A DNA stretch of 64,000 nt, taken from NCBI RefSeq assembly GCF_000001735.4, contig NC_003070.9, forward strand, positions 17,035,971 to 17,099,970. The letters run 5' to 3'. Below are positions 1-11,500 of the stretch, in pieces. A program made the translations under genes and the position numbers. The DNA is from Arabidopsis thaliana (taxonomy: Eukaryota; Streptophyta; Magnoliopsida; Brassicales; Brassicaceae). The notes beneath the pieces are model-generated. The model made no database searches. It had not been told where the DNA came from and saw nothing but the letters and a program-made list of their open reading frames with translations. Each line of letters opens with the position of its first letter. Within the stretch, counting starts at the first letter, position 1.

Positions 1-2826
1 TTATAGACACAACGACGTACACGGATTTGGCAAGTACAATATGTGATGTTTTCAGCTATAAGTTTAGTGAATGGAACCCTATAATAAGTTACTGGATGCC
101 TGGAAAGATGTCTGATATGATAACAAGTAATCGCCCTCCAGTATATATTGAGAATCAAATCAGCCTGGATACATTTATGTTGATTCGTAATGGCGATCCT
201 TTTGTTAACTTGTTTGTGTCTTTTTACCCTATCGGCAATGGAGGCAATACAGAGACAGAGGTTACAAATGTTGATGCAGCTCATAATGGTTACGAAGATA
301 TAAATGTAGATGAGGAGGATGACATAGATGAAGGTGATGAGGATGAACATGAGGATGAGGATAATGAAGAGGACGAAGATATGGATGTACATGACGATGA
401 CACCGATGGTGAAAGCCGTGGAAGTACACTCGACCCTACAGTAGACTTTAGTGAAGGTAGTAGCGAAGAATACGATTACAATAAATGGGGTGACATGAAT
501 GTGGAACAATATGGAAATGGTCATGTTGAGGAGGGCGTCGTGAATGACACTCAACATACCGTGGAACCCCCAGGGGAATTCACTCGTCTATTGGCATCGT
601 GTACGTCGACGGGTACACATGTACCTCATGTAGAACCCACTGGTGTTTTGGTTGACTGTACACCAACCTCTGCTCCATCCCCGACGTGTCAACATGGTTT
701 GTACCAATGTACGTACACTAGAGTCTGTGCAGAGGAGACAAGATGCGAAAGTGAATTAGTTGAGCACACGGATGATATAGCTGAGAACGTAACTGGAGAT
801 GATGGTATAGTCGTCCTAGAAGGGGTTTCTGCAAGTGGGTTAAATATTGAATCTGACGACGGTCTAGTGACAACAGGTGAAGCCTACGAAGTGTATAAAG
901 GGTTTTCTACATTGCATAATGCTGAGAATGAGTTGCTCGATACTGATGCGGATCCTGTATTCGATGATTTAGCCAATGTTCGAGTCGATGTGACAGAAGT
1001 TGAATTGAGTACGTCAGGTCATCCGTTGTATGTGGGAAGTGTTTTCAAAAACAAGCAAGTCATACAGCAGACCATGCGACTTGTTGCAATCAAAAAGTGC
1101 TTCCGCTACAAACAAACTCGGTCATGCCCTAAAAGATTAGAGATGTTCTGCGTAGATCGCAATTGTTCGTGGCATTTGACTGCACATGTCATACCCAATT
1201 CCAAATGTTTCAAAATCACAGGGTATGATTCCATCCATGTTTGCAAGATCGACACTCGAAAGGATTATCGTAAACATGCAACTTACAAGCTTTTAGGCGA
1301 GGTTATGAAGAATAGATATAGTTCTTCGCAACGGGGTCCTAGAGCTGTAGATTTGCCTCGATTGGTCTTAAATGACCTTAACGTTCGGATCTCATATTCT
1401 TCAGCATGGAGAGCTAGAGAGGTTGCAGTAAACTCTATAAGGGGTGATGATATGGCTAGTTACAGGTTTTTACCTACATATCTGTATCTTTTACAATTAG
1501 CAAATCCCGGTACAATCTGTCATCTCCACTCCACTCCTGAAGATAAAGGTCGCCAGCGCTTCAAATATGTATTCGTTTCTCTCTCGGCGTCTATAAAAGG
1601 TTGGAAATATATGAGGAAAGTCGTTGTTGTAGACGGAACCCAGCTAGTCGGTCGTTACAAATGATGCCTCCTTATAGCATGTGCACAAGACGGGAACTTC
1701 CAAATTTTTCCATTAGCTTTTGGGGTTGTTGACGGCGAGACCGATGCTTCATGGATTTGGTTCTTTGAGAAATTATCAGAGATTGTTCCAGATACTGACG
1801 ATTTGATGATTGTCTCGGACAGGCATTCTTCCATATATAAAGGCGTTAGTGTGGTGTACCCGAAAGCCAATCATGGAGCATGTATAGTACACCTGGAGCG
1901 AAACATATCGGTGTCTTACGCAAGGTACGGTGTGTCTGGTTTATTCTTTAGCGCCGCTAAAGCGTATCGGGTTAGAGATTTTGAAAAATACTTTGAAGAG
2001 TTAAGAGGTCGGAGCCCCGGATGCGCAAAGTATTTAGAGGATGTTGGATTTGAGCATTGGACTAGGGCATACTGCAAAGGGGAGCGGTACAATATCATGA
2101 CGAGCAACAACTCCGAGGCAATGAACAATGTCTTAAGCAAGGCAAAAGCCTATCCAATTGTCTATATGCTAGAGTTCATCCGAGAGGTCATCATGCGATG
2201 GTTTGCAGCAAGGCGGAAAAAAGTGTCGAAGTGTAACTCTTTGGTCACCCCGGAGGTAGATGAACGTTTCCTTCAAGACTTGCCTGCGTCAGGAAAGTTC
2301 TCAGTCATGATGTCTGGGCCTTGGAGTTATCAAGTTACTTCAAAGACTGGTGAGCATTTTCACGTTGTCCTAGATGAGTGTACGTGTACTTGTCTTAGGT
2401 ACACAATTTTAAGAACCCCATGCGAGCATGCTCTAGCTGCTGCAATACATTTTGGCATCAACCCGAAGGCTGTTGTTGGATTGTGGTATAGCCTTCAAGT
2501 GTTTTCTGATTCTTTCCAAGAACCCGTTTTACCTATACCGGACCCAAAAGACGTTGTTATTCCTCAAGAGTTATCGGACATGATTCTCATACCTCCACGC
2601 AGCAGACGACCACCTGGGAGACCACCCACCAAGAGGATACCATCTACTGGGGAAAACCGGGTAAGATTTTCCCCCATCCTCACTTCTATGCAATTTTTCC
2701 TTCCTTTTAGGCGCCTTACCATTTTTTAACTTTCAGAAAAAGAGGCAGAAAAGACTCATTCCTAATCAGTGTACAAGATGTCGGCAAACGGGGCATAACA
2801 AGAAGACATGCAAAAACCCTATTTAG
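1..2826 (+). pseudogene. MULE (MuDR/VANDAL vanA-like) transposase, interrupted by an in-frame stop
   Basis: Cut-and-paste transposase of the Mutator superfamily. The reading frame is already open at the left edge. It has a very acidic Asp/Glu-rich stretch (about 300-420), a MuDR N-terminal zinc-binding-like region with CVDRNCSWHL (about 1,150-1,180), and the first DDE block VVDGTQLVGRYK just before a TGA at 1662-1664. The same frame continues past the stop with CAQDGNFQIFPLAFGVVDGE, then VSDRHSSIYKG at about 1,810. A SWIM zinc finger follows (CTCLRYTILRTPCEHALAAA, about 2,380-2,440). A GT-AG intron (about 2,661-2,736) leads to a last exon with a CCHC knuckle (CTRCRQTGHNKKTC) ending at 2826. 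The family normally has Gly where the TGA sits, so a single GGA to TGA change is the only visible lesion. As it stands the protein is truncated within its catalytic domain. Confidence 0.9.
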
Positions 2827-3264
2827 GCCTCGCGATGGTTAGAGTTTACGTCTCCGTGCTTTTGGAAGCTGTTCTACGTACGTTTTTGGAAATCTTTTGA
2901 TCAGTCTATGTAGTAATATGACATATTATTTTGTCTGTACGTTACCTTATGTACGTACGTAAGTGGACCTCGTATTATCGGTGTATTTGATTATCCTTCA
3001 ACTTTTTGTCAATCCCGTTGTTTTCTGTACGTACTTTTGGTAAACGTTTTCATTTGTACGTATATTGGGTACTTCTAATTATACAGAGTTGACGGTTACA
3101 TTTTTTTGCTATACTGTTACATCAATTTGGGACCAATCATCGCGTCTTTCTAAAATCTATTTAAGAAACTGGTGATAACACCCTTAATTCATTTAAACAA
3201 AATTCCACACCCATCACACACATAAGACAGAAAGTCGGTCATTTTGGTTTTTGTTATTGTCATC
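2827..3264. other. Spacer rich in TGTACGTAC-like motifs
   Basis: No gene. It separates the transposase from the RPA-like gene. At least five copies of GTACGT/ACGTAC lie between about 2,874 and 3,060, including a doubled ATGTACGTACGTAA at about 2,950. It is AT-rich just upstream of the ATG at 3265 and may act as that gene's promoter. Confidence 0.6.
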
Positions 3265-4210
3265 ATGGATGATGGATATCATGCCATTTCCGAACTTTGT
3301 CCCATGATCACAGGATGGAGTATACGCGCTTTTGTGGTCAGGGTGTTTCAAAAATGCGTGGGCATAAATGAGTTCGACCTGGGTCTCATCTTGGCAGATA
3401 ATCGAGTAATATTTCGTCAACGTCTTTCTAACGTTTTTACTTTCACATACCGTACATGTCCCTAATCATGATGATTTGTTGTAGGGAATGCGTTCCCGCA
3501 TAGAGACTACCATTAATCGTTGCCTTGCTTCATTTTACTCTGACCGTATCCGAGAAAATGAGTGGATAGTTATCAATACTTTCTCAGTTCGTCTCCACAA
3601 CGAGGGAATACACGCAACGTCCCATGACTACCGGATCTGTTTTATGGATCAGACCATTGTTACCAAAGTATCGGGATTGCCTGCAATACCGTATTATGAT
3701 TTTACTCCTTTTGACTACATCATCGAGAGGACAGTTTCTACCAGAGTGTTAGTCGGTTAGTATATTTGACTGTCTATTCATTTTTGTAAATATGTACGTA
3801 CACATAATGCTTTTATCTTCCATTACGTACACTAGATGTTATTGGTGCGCTCATTGAGGTTGGCAACTTGACCGAAGACTACCGTGGACGGAAGCTTCCT
3901 TTTAAGATAATGGATAAACAGTAAGTTGTTTATTTTTAATTATTTAGGGTTTAGGGTTTGTTATATCCTGTGTATAATATATATTCTCTGTAGCAAGGAA
4001 GTTCTTCAATGTGAAGCACAAAATGACCAAGCTTTCGAATTTCAAAGATTCTTCCAGCGGCTAACTGGTCCTCAAAACATTATCGCACTCGTATCCTGGC
4101 GTCTAACCGGGATTCATAAACTGAAGGCTGTGACCAATGGCCCCATCTCCAAAGTCATTGCTAATCCGGATATACCGGAAGTGGAAGAAATCAGAGTCGT
4201 CGTCTATTAG
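3265..4210 (+). CDS. RPA70-like OB-fold (DUF223-type) protein, TE-associated
   Basis: Probable single-stranded nucleic-acid-binding protein related to the first OB folds of replication protein A 70-kDa subunit. Four exons can be joined by GT-AG introns with consistent phase: about 3265-3405, 3485-3755, 3836-3920 and 3994-4210, giving 237 codons. Family-like landmarks are LILADNRG after the first strand pair, ENEWIVINTFSVR, the turn YRICFMDQTIVTKV, and then DVIGALIEVGNLTE opening the second OB fold. The protein is far shorter than true RPA1 (over 600 aa) and lacks the C-terminal zinc-finger OB fold, so it is not a housekeeping RPA. It lies between a MULE transposase and MULE-type accessory genes, so it is probably carried by the element. 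Its job is unknown. Whether it is expressed cannot be judged here. Confidence 0.65.
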
Positions 4211-4628
4211 TTAATTATTGTTTCTTTTATTCTAAATAACTACAGATTTGTAACCGAATTTAAACATATCCCTACTTTTATGCTAAAGTTTTACCTTCTA
4301 ATTGCTACAGTTTACTTATTACAAATACAGCCTAATTGTAATGACTTTCCATGGACGTACAATTATGTTTTTGTACGTTCAAATAGGTGTACTAGATGTA
4401 TAATGTAAACAAACTTAGTTCCATTCATAAGATAAACAATAAAACAAGGAAATAAAAAAACGTTAAAATAAGAGTAGGAAATACAAAGCATAACAACAAA
4501 CCGAGTAGAGCATACAACCATGTTAATAAAGCCGAAGCATATAACAGGAAAACATATGCTTTACAAACAACACGAAATTATAGCCGATGCATAGAATGGG
4601 AAATCAGATGCTGAACGAACGCCTTTCC
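4211..4628. other. Spacer, no gene seen
   Basis: AT-rich spacer between convergent genes. It carries motif copies GGACGTAC (about 4,352) and TTGTACGTTC (about 4,371). Nothing else was recognised. Confidence 0.5.
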
Positions 4629-5291
4629 TTAATAAAATATGCACAACTCCCTAGCATACCAGTAGAAGAAGCAATTGCGGCAGCAGGCTCCGTAGCTGCA
4701 ACGACCCAAGCAGTCTGGTGAAACCACGAACCTCCATGAACGATTCCACAAACGAGTTCCTTCAGCATGCAGTCGACTTATGTGATACATAACCAACTCC
4801 CCCACTGTGTTTGCAGCTTCGAATGATGGCACTAAATCCCAGAAAGTCGCGTTCACGGCTTCAACCTCTCGTCCGTTGCCAGTTGCGGTGAGGAACAGAC
4901 CATGAGAGAAACATGCGTAAGCGTCGATGGGCGAGATAGAACTCAACATGGTTAAACCATGAGCAACCGTAACGAAATTGCAAGCTAAACGAACCCCTTC
5001 AAGGTAAATCGCCGGCCTTGCTCCACGTTCAAGCAGGAGGGTGAAATATGTTCGGAAAGGTGTTTCCGGCAACACGAAATCAGGCCACGTCATAAACTCA
5101 TCCATGTTGATAGCGGTCGGCTCCAGCGTGCTAACGAGACCTCTGAGTGTTTCAATGGGAGTTACGGAAACGGGTAAGTAGTTGACGAGGATGCTGAGTG
5201 GGTTAGGTAGCTGAATGGCCAGTAAATTTCCGCCGGTGGGGGTGTGGGGACGTCCATTGCCGAGACTGAGGGATTTATTTGTGAGTTTAGG
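4629..5291 (-). CDS. Divergent F-box-like (At2g35280/At1g67623-type) protein, copy 1
   Basis: First of three same-strand relatives. The clear ORF from ATG 5105 gives 158 residues. The same frame stays open upstream to about 5,291, reading LPNPLSILVNYLPVSVT, which resembles a degenerate F-box, but no ATG is in that frame; an ATG at about 5,257 is in another frame. The body resembles the repeat region of the F-box family (AIYLEGVRLACNFVTVAHGL). The C-terminus has the paired-Cys pattern CSYGACCRNCFFYWYARELC, matching CNCCYLWWCARRV in copy 2. The real start is uncertain, and the gene may have lost its start through a small frameshift near 5,230-5,260. Function would be substrate recognition in an SCF ubiquitin ligase if the F-box works; that is inferred from the family only. 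Confidence 0.5.
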   Translation of the reverse strand, partial: PKLTNKSLSLGNGRPHTPTGGNLLAIQLPNPLSILVNYLPVSVTPIETLRGLVSTLEPTAINMDEFMTWPDFVLPETPFRTYFTLLLERGARPAIYLEGVRLACNFVTVAHGLTMLSSISPIDAYACFSHGLFLTATGNGREVEAVNATFWDLVPSFEAANTVGELVMYHISRLHAEGTRLWNRSWRFVVSPDCLGRCSYGACCRNCFFYWYARELCIFY

Positions 5292-5929
5292 TTATATATG
5301 GCGTAGTAAGAGCAATGAAAAGTGTGGAGAAGATGACTTGTCGAGGAGTACATGTTATATAGACCAAATGGCGAGGAGACAACTAATTAAATGTTTCACG
5401 TCCCACTTACATATTGTAGGTGGTATTAATATTGGACATTAACTCGTGTTTACATGAAAATAGTAAACTATAAACTATTTCCGATTAAAACCGAAACTTC
5501 AAATTACAATTTTCGAGTTTATTGGTTTATGTACGTTCAGATTTACACGTGTACGTCTATATTGAAATTTGTATTTATTATGCCTGGCCACGTCTATCAC
5601 AAAACTGTCTTTTTGCGTCAATCCAATCATGTTTATTCCTACATTTATAGTAACTTTAAAGTTATAATGTAAGTACAGAAAGAAGTATGGATTACGAAAC
5701 TTCAAATTTATTGCTTACATCCGAATAAACCCTTAAACCGATAAACCTTGTAAACCAGAGGTTAAGCACAAATTGAAACATAACTTTATAGAAGCATTAC
5801 AAGAACTTGAACAACTTCACGCATAGAGGATAAAACGAAATAGAAACATAACGGCATTAGAAGAACTAGGAACATAACTTAGACGATAACATTAAATCAC
5901 AACTTCAAATAACTAGTAGATTTATATGA
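5292..5929. other. Spacer between F-box-like copies
   Basis: AT-rich spacer with motif copies at about 5,528 (TGTACGTTC) and 5,548 (TGTACGTCT). Short ORFs on both strands here have no recognisable domain and look fortuitous. Confidence 0.5.
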
Positions 5930-6625
5930 CTAGAGCATTTGGCTAACTCGCCTAGCACACCACCAGAGGTAACAACAGTTACACACGTTCTTGAACGGTC
6001 CAGATACAATGTAGCAAAGCAAGGCGCAATCTGGAGTTTTAATACCATGGCTGTTAGGATAAGAGAACGTCGATCCGTAAGTATTATTATATGGAGGGCG
6101 AAACTTCTTTAAATCCTCCAGGAACTCCTCACACAAATCCCGTGTCTCTTCTGTCCCCAAAGGATAATGATTGCGTCCAAATAGGTTTAGAAAAATGGCT
6201 CCCATGTAATCATTCCCGTCAATTATGTAAAGTATCGCACAAGCAAGTGTAGCATGGGCTTGTGATGGAACATGAGGTCGTAAGAGGTTGATGGCTCCCT
6301 TAATGTCACGTTCATGCGTTAAAACACGAAGAGCTTCAAAATACATGGCAGTCGGATTGCCAGCATCCACACACATTTTGAAAAAGGCTCGATGTCGGCC
6401 TTCTTCTTGTGGGCCGGATGGATGATGGCTGCCATCAACTTGGTAGTCGTCGGGATCCTCACACATGCTAAAAATATTAGCACCTTTCAGGACATCCGGA
6501 CGGTAAACAACATCTCTGCCACGTCTGCCTGACCGTAGTAGTGGCTGAAGGTCCCACCAGCATTTGTGCGCCACTGTCTTAGCAATCTTTGCGAGTAAAT
6601 CGTCAGGAATAGTTGGGTTGACCAT
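5930..6625 (-). CDS. F-box-like (At2g35280/At1g67623-type) protein, copy 2, intact
   Basis: Intact single-exon ORF of 231 residues starting at ATG 6625. The N-terminus (IPDDLLAKIAKTVAHKCWWD) fits a divergent F-box helix pair. The middle (FFKMCVDAGNPTAMYFEALR, then LLRPHVPSQAHATLACAIL) matches the Sel1-like helical repeats of the At1g67623 F-box group. The end carries a Cys/Trp-rich tail (CNCCYLWWCARRVSQML). It is about 60-70 percent similar by eye to copy 3 at 7506-8201, and both start codons are preceded by the same block (minus-strand complement of TTAGAAATGAGATACTCCGA, about 6,629-6,655 and 8,203-8,225). The duplication therefore included the promoter. It may act in protein ubiquitination; this is unproven and based on weak family resemblance. 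Confidence 0.6.
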   Translation of the reverse strand: MVNPTIPDDLLAKIAKTVAHKCWWDLQPLLRSGRRGRDVVYRPDVLKGANIFSMCEDPDDYQVDGSHHPSGPQEEGRHRAFFKMCVDAGNPTAMYFEALRVLTHERDIKGAINLLRPHVPSQAHATLACAILYIIDGNDYMGAIFLNLFGRNHYPLGTEETRDLCEEFLEDLKKFRPPYNNTYGSTFSYPNSHGIKTPDCALLCYIVSGPFKNVCNCCYLWWCARRVSQML

Positions 6626-6730
6626 GTTAGAAATGAGATACTCCGAAGAGGTCAGATCATTGTCCTTTTAATAACCGAGGAGGGAGGGTAACGGATGGGG
6701 AGATAGCGTTTACAATAAATTTGCCAATAA

Positions 6731-7082
6731 ATGTACGTATAGAGTAACAGTGTACGTACATTTATAATTCTCATATTTGCGGTATAATCCGAAGGAAATT
6801 TATATTAAATAATTGATATATGTACGTCTAATAAGGAGTTACACGTGTACGTATAGAGTAACAGTGTACGTACATATATAATTCTCATATTTGCGGTCTA
6901 ATCCGAAGGAAATTTATATTAAATAATTGATATATGTACGTCTAATAAGGAGTTACACGTATACGTATAGAGTAACAGTGTACGTACATATATAATTCTC
7001 ATATTTGCGGTCTAATCCGAAGGAAATTTATATTAAATAATTGATATATGTACGTCTAATAAGGAGTTACACGTGTACGTAT
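6731..7082. repeat. 114-bp direct tandem repeat, three copies, each with three TACGT motifs
   Basis: The segment GTATAGAGTAACAGTGTACG recurs at about 6737, 6851 and 6965, with a partial fourth start at 7079: an exact 114-bp period. Copies are nearly identical, with a few substitutions such as TGCGGTATAA versus TGCGGTCTAA. Each unit contains TGTACGTATAG, CAGTGTACGTACAT and ATATGTACGTCTAA. The array lies between F-box-like copies 2 and 3, upstream of copy 2. Confidence 0.9.
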
Positions 7083-7505
7083 ATTTCCAATAAGACTAAA
7101 GTTCTTGCAATTATGACAAGTGGGAGTGTATTTATTAATTAACGCATGGCACGTCAATTGAATAAGACTGACATTCTTATTCAATTCACTGACATATATC
7201 CTTACATTTACTATTACATTTATAGTTAGAATATAGGTACTTGTTATAATGTAAGTACTTGTTAGAATGCAAGTACACCTACCAGTTTAGTTTGACAACA
7301 CAAATATATTATTCATGACAGATAGAACCAAACCGCATGAAAAAGACACAGAAGTTGTAAATAGGAATTTAAAGGAAACGGAAACAAAACAACATAATAG
7401 GCGCATTGTGGATGAAGCAAAAACAAAATACATAGGACCAAACCCCTAACAAACTTGAAACACGTGACAGTGTACGTACACCAAACACACGTACAAATGA
7501 GAGAC

Positions 7506-8201
7506 CTAGAGAATTCGGCTAATTCGCCTAGCACACGACCATAGGTAACACTTGTTGCAAACGTTCTGGTATGCACCAGAAACCATGAAACAATGGTAGG
7601 CGCATTGTGGCATTTTAATTCCATGGCTGCTGGGATAACAGAACGAACGAGCGTAAGTATTATTGTACGGCGGGTTAAACTTGTTTATCTCCTCGAAGAA
7701 CTCCTCACACAAATCTCGTGTGAAATCGGAATCCAATGGATGATGGTTGCGTGTGTAGAGGTCCAGAAACAACCCACCCATATAATCATACCCCGCACAT
7801 ATGAATATGATGGCGCAGGCGATGGTTGCATCTGCTCGGACGGGTGCATGACGCTGCATGAGCTTAAGTGCTCCATTGATGTCAGTTTCATGAATTAGAA
7901 CACGTATTGCTTCGTTATACACAGCCGTCGGATTGTTAGCGAGAAGGCACCTTTTGAAAAATAGTCGATTGCGGCCTTCTCCTTGGGGTCCGGTTGGATT
8001 ATGGCCACCTCCTACTTGGAAATCATCGGGAACACGGCACAAGCTGTAGATGTTAGCGTCTTTAAGGACATCCGGTCGGTAGACAATGTCTCTTCCACGA
8101 GTGCCGGATCGTATCAGTGGCTTAAGGTCCAACTAGCTTTTGTCTGCCACTTTCTTAGCTATCATAGCGAGCAAGTCGTCTGAAATAGTGGGATTGACCA
8201 T
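7506..8201 (-). pseudogene. F-box-like copy 3 with an amber stop near the N-terminus
   Basis: The ATG at 8201 opens MVNPTISDDLLAMIAKKVAD, matching copy 2. The codon equivalent to the second Trp of KCWWD in copy 2 is TAG (plus strand CTA at 8133-8135). After this stop the frame stays open to 7506 for about 208 residues (LDLKPLIRSGTRGRD to CNKCYLWSCARRISRIL). A single TGG to TAG change explains the break, and everything downstream is conserved, so inactivation looks recent, unless translation restarts at an internal codon. The shared upstream block with copy 2 supports tandem duplication. Confidence 0.75.
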
Positions 8202-8570
8202 CTTAGAAATGAGATACTCCGAAGAGGTCAAATTCTTCCTCTCATTTAATAACCACGGATGGAGATATTGTTGGGGAAATTACAGTTACATTGAATGACA
8301 AATTTAATTTTACATTGATGGATGTCAAATCAATGGTACCGCTTGTATACACAACAGTCGTGTAATGTGTACACGTGGACACGTAGTTTGTACGTACTTT
8401 GGTCAGATATCTTGTTTTTGTACGTTGTTAATTACTACATAAAATGTTGCATAGCATACAAAAGTAATAAATTGTTTAGAAAACAAACAAGTAAATGTAA
8501 ACACAACAAAACACAAGTTCCAAAAGGCATACAAAACACATAAGTTTGCTTCAGTTGCAACTTCGAATAA

Positions 8571-11500
8571 CTAGGTTAATGGCCCAATTCCATGCTCGTA
8601 GAGCTCGACTGCGTAACCCTTACGGAAGTTGTACATATCATCTTCTTCAATCGAAAACCTGTCCTCAACAGGAGTGTTAAGCATGTACAACTCAATAAAC
8701 TTCATCGCGTACGGACCGCAATCTCCGGTAGTTGGATTCTGTGGTAGACGTTGATTCCTTATGTATGTAAAAGGAGTCACGGGATAAGGCTTATCGAGAT
8801 AATCTTTGCATGTCGCTCTGACTAGGTACGGTAGCATCTCCATTATTGGAAGGATACGTGACCTAACCACAGACTCCCGCGTAAGCGAACGCAAAGGATC
8901 CATGATTTCAATAACACGACGTTGCAGGCATATAGCCAACCCAACCCAATGCTTCTCAGCTTTCCAGTTCATGGGAACAAATATGATGTCCACATCTCTG
9001 ATCCAATGCAGCTGTGGTTCACGATTAAGGCATTCTCCCTTGGGAAACCGTGTGAGAAGTTTGTCCCATTTGAAAGTGTCGGGTTTACGACAGGATCTGA
9101 ATGCATTGGCACAGCTTGACAGAAGGAAAGTGAGTCTGGGATCCACAACGACATACCGATTTCTCTTCATATGCTCCCCGTTCTTATGCCACATCAAGAG
9201 TGCCATCATTTCCATGTGCTGAAAAGTACATAAAAGTATGATGTTATGTACGTACTTTCAAAAACATATTATTACATATACGTACAATTACAACAGTGTA
9301 CGTAATTAATGGTCACTTACGTATGAGCCAACCCAATCATTAGCCTCGGCTAGAGTAGTGAAGAATTCGTTGTCCACTTTCCGAAAGCCGAAAAGAGTAT
9401 GGCACCTGAAATTAGTAAGACATATGAAATAGTTAGGATTGATATAAGATTGACAAACAATCAGATAATTGTGTGAATGCACAGATGCATACCTTTTTTC
9501 TCCTTGAGTTATAGTACATAATTTCTGGAATTTAGCTTCGTCAACCTTCTCCAAAGGATTGTACAACGAATCGCCAGCCTTAACCAAAACCTCCGGGCCT
9601 GCCTCTCTCTCCTCAACAAATGTTACATCAGGATCTTTTTTATCATCATTTTTGGTGTCATCGGAGAAGGTAACTCTCCGTCTTACACTTTTCTTCTCTT
9701 TCTCATTGACGGGAGCAACGATTGCTTCAGTTTTAGAGACACCCGCTTCGACAACATCGTCCTCCTTTCCTGTCTGCAAGCACAAAATCATATAATTAGA
9801 TTGGTCATGGAAACAGGTACAAGAGTACGTACACTATATGCCCGTCTAGTTGAAATATTAATAGGTACACGGGATAATATACTGACCTCTTCGGGGATGG
9901 CAACCTTTTCAGATACTTTTTCTTCGAGAACATCGTCTTTCAATTGAGTAAGCACCTAATGAAAACAATTTAACAAACTTCAAATTATAACTCCGACAGT
10001 AATGTTATTAATAGTTAGCTAATAAATTACCTCTTCAGGGACGGCAACCTTCTCAGGAATTTTAGATACATTTTCTGCGAGAATATCGTCCTTCAATTGA
10101 GTAAGCACCTAATGAAAACAATATAACAAACATCAAATGATATCTCCGACTTTAATGTTATAGTTAGTTAGGAACTTACCTTGCTAACAACTACGGTTGG
10201 TGAAGACGGGTCACTGAGATTCGCTTCATAATTAAAATCCCCTACAGTCGTCGGAGAAACAAATCCAGGTAACGCAGTGTCCTTCATATTTAGTAACCAA
10301 ATAATTGGTTATATCTCTAATTGGCAAATAAGCGTTACAAAGAGCAAAATAGTAACACATACCTCCAAGGCTTCATCTACAACGGTTGGAGATTTATCCT
10401 CCTTCAAAGCTTCCTCTCCTTCCCCACAAATTGTTTCAGCCTGACCTCATTATATGGAGATGGATGGCCATTGTATTAGTCAAACTCACAGCAAAACATT
10501 CAAAGGTGCGAAACAGATTTCAAAAACATTGTACGTACACTGGGATTGCCATCTTCTGTAACTTCAAAAGCAAATTCTTGCCTACCCTTGACCTCCGGTG
10601 ACTGTGGCTCCTCCAACTGTTGTGACTCAGGAGCAACAACTTCTTCTTCAGGATTACCACCAAGTCCTTTCTGAACGTCCTATACAAATGCAAAGCATAC
10701 AAATTAGAAATAATATGTACGTACACAAAAATTAGTAGTACGTACCCTGTACCTGATGGGACGAGGAAGATACATCATCTGACATTTTCTCAAGGGCTGG
10801 GTCAGACAGTATTGGGTCAGGCAAGAGTTGTTCAAAGTTACCACCATCAGGAATGCCATGTTCGGGCTGTTATGTCAAAAGTAAGAACATTAAGAACATA
10901 AAATATTTTGTACATACAATAATGAAATAATAAGAACACAAGTTACCTGGTGAGATGGTGATGGAACACGATCGACATTGTCTTCCATTACAGAGTCAGA
11001 TACATTTTGGTGTAACTTTGAAGAATCTTCTTCAATCTCCGAGTTCCCTCCTTCCTCCTTCGAAATCAAAACCATACAATTGGTCAGTAATATTTCTTTT
11101 TGTACGTATAATAAGGCATAAATTATAACATGACTATTACACAAGTGAGTTACCTCTTCAGTTGATGATGCTCCACCCAAATATATGTTTTCCATATCAT
11201 AGTCAGAGACGGTCTGTTTTGCTGAAACTTCGCCATCCCCATCATTGCCTGGTACCTCCTGTGAATAAACACCAATATAACGCATTCCTAAGTATTTGGT
11301 TGTACGTACACATAATAAAAACCTTTTTTCGATTGTATTTACACAAGGTACATGCTGTAGACGTACCTCGACAGGAAGACTACCAGTTGCAGCCTTCTTG
11401 GGAGTATTGTTCAACCTGGAAGATCTTCTTGGAACAAATTTTCTTGGTTTGGTGGATTTCTTTACAGATTTTCTCTGTACCTGTTCAGCTGCCTTCTCAA

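Noticed and set aside
3265..4210. Helitron (because of the RPA-like gene)
   Set aside because: No Rep/helicase coding sequence or typical CTRR hairpin end was seen; the context is MULE-like.
6731..7082. CRISPR array
   Set aside because: Direct repeats are contiguous without unique spacers, and the DNA is eukaryotic.
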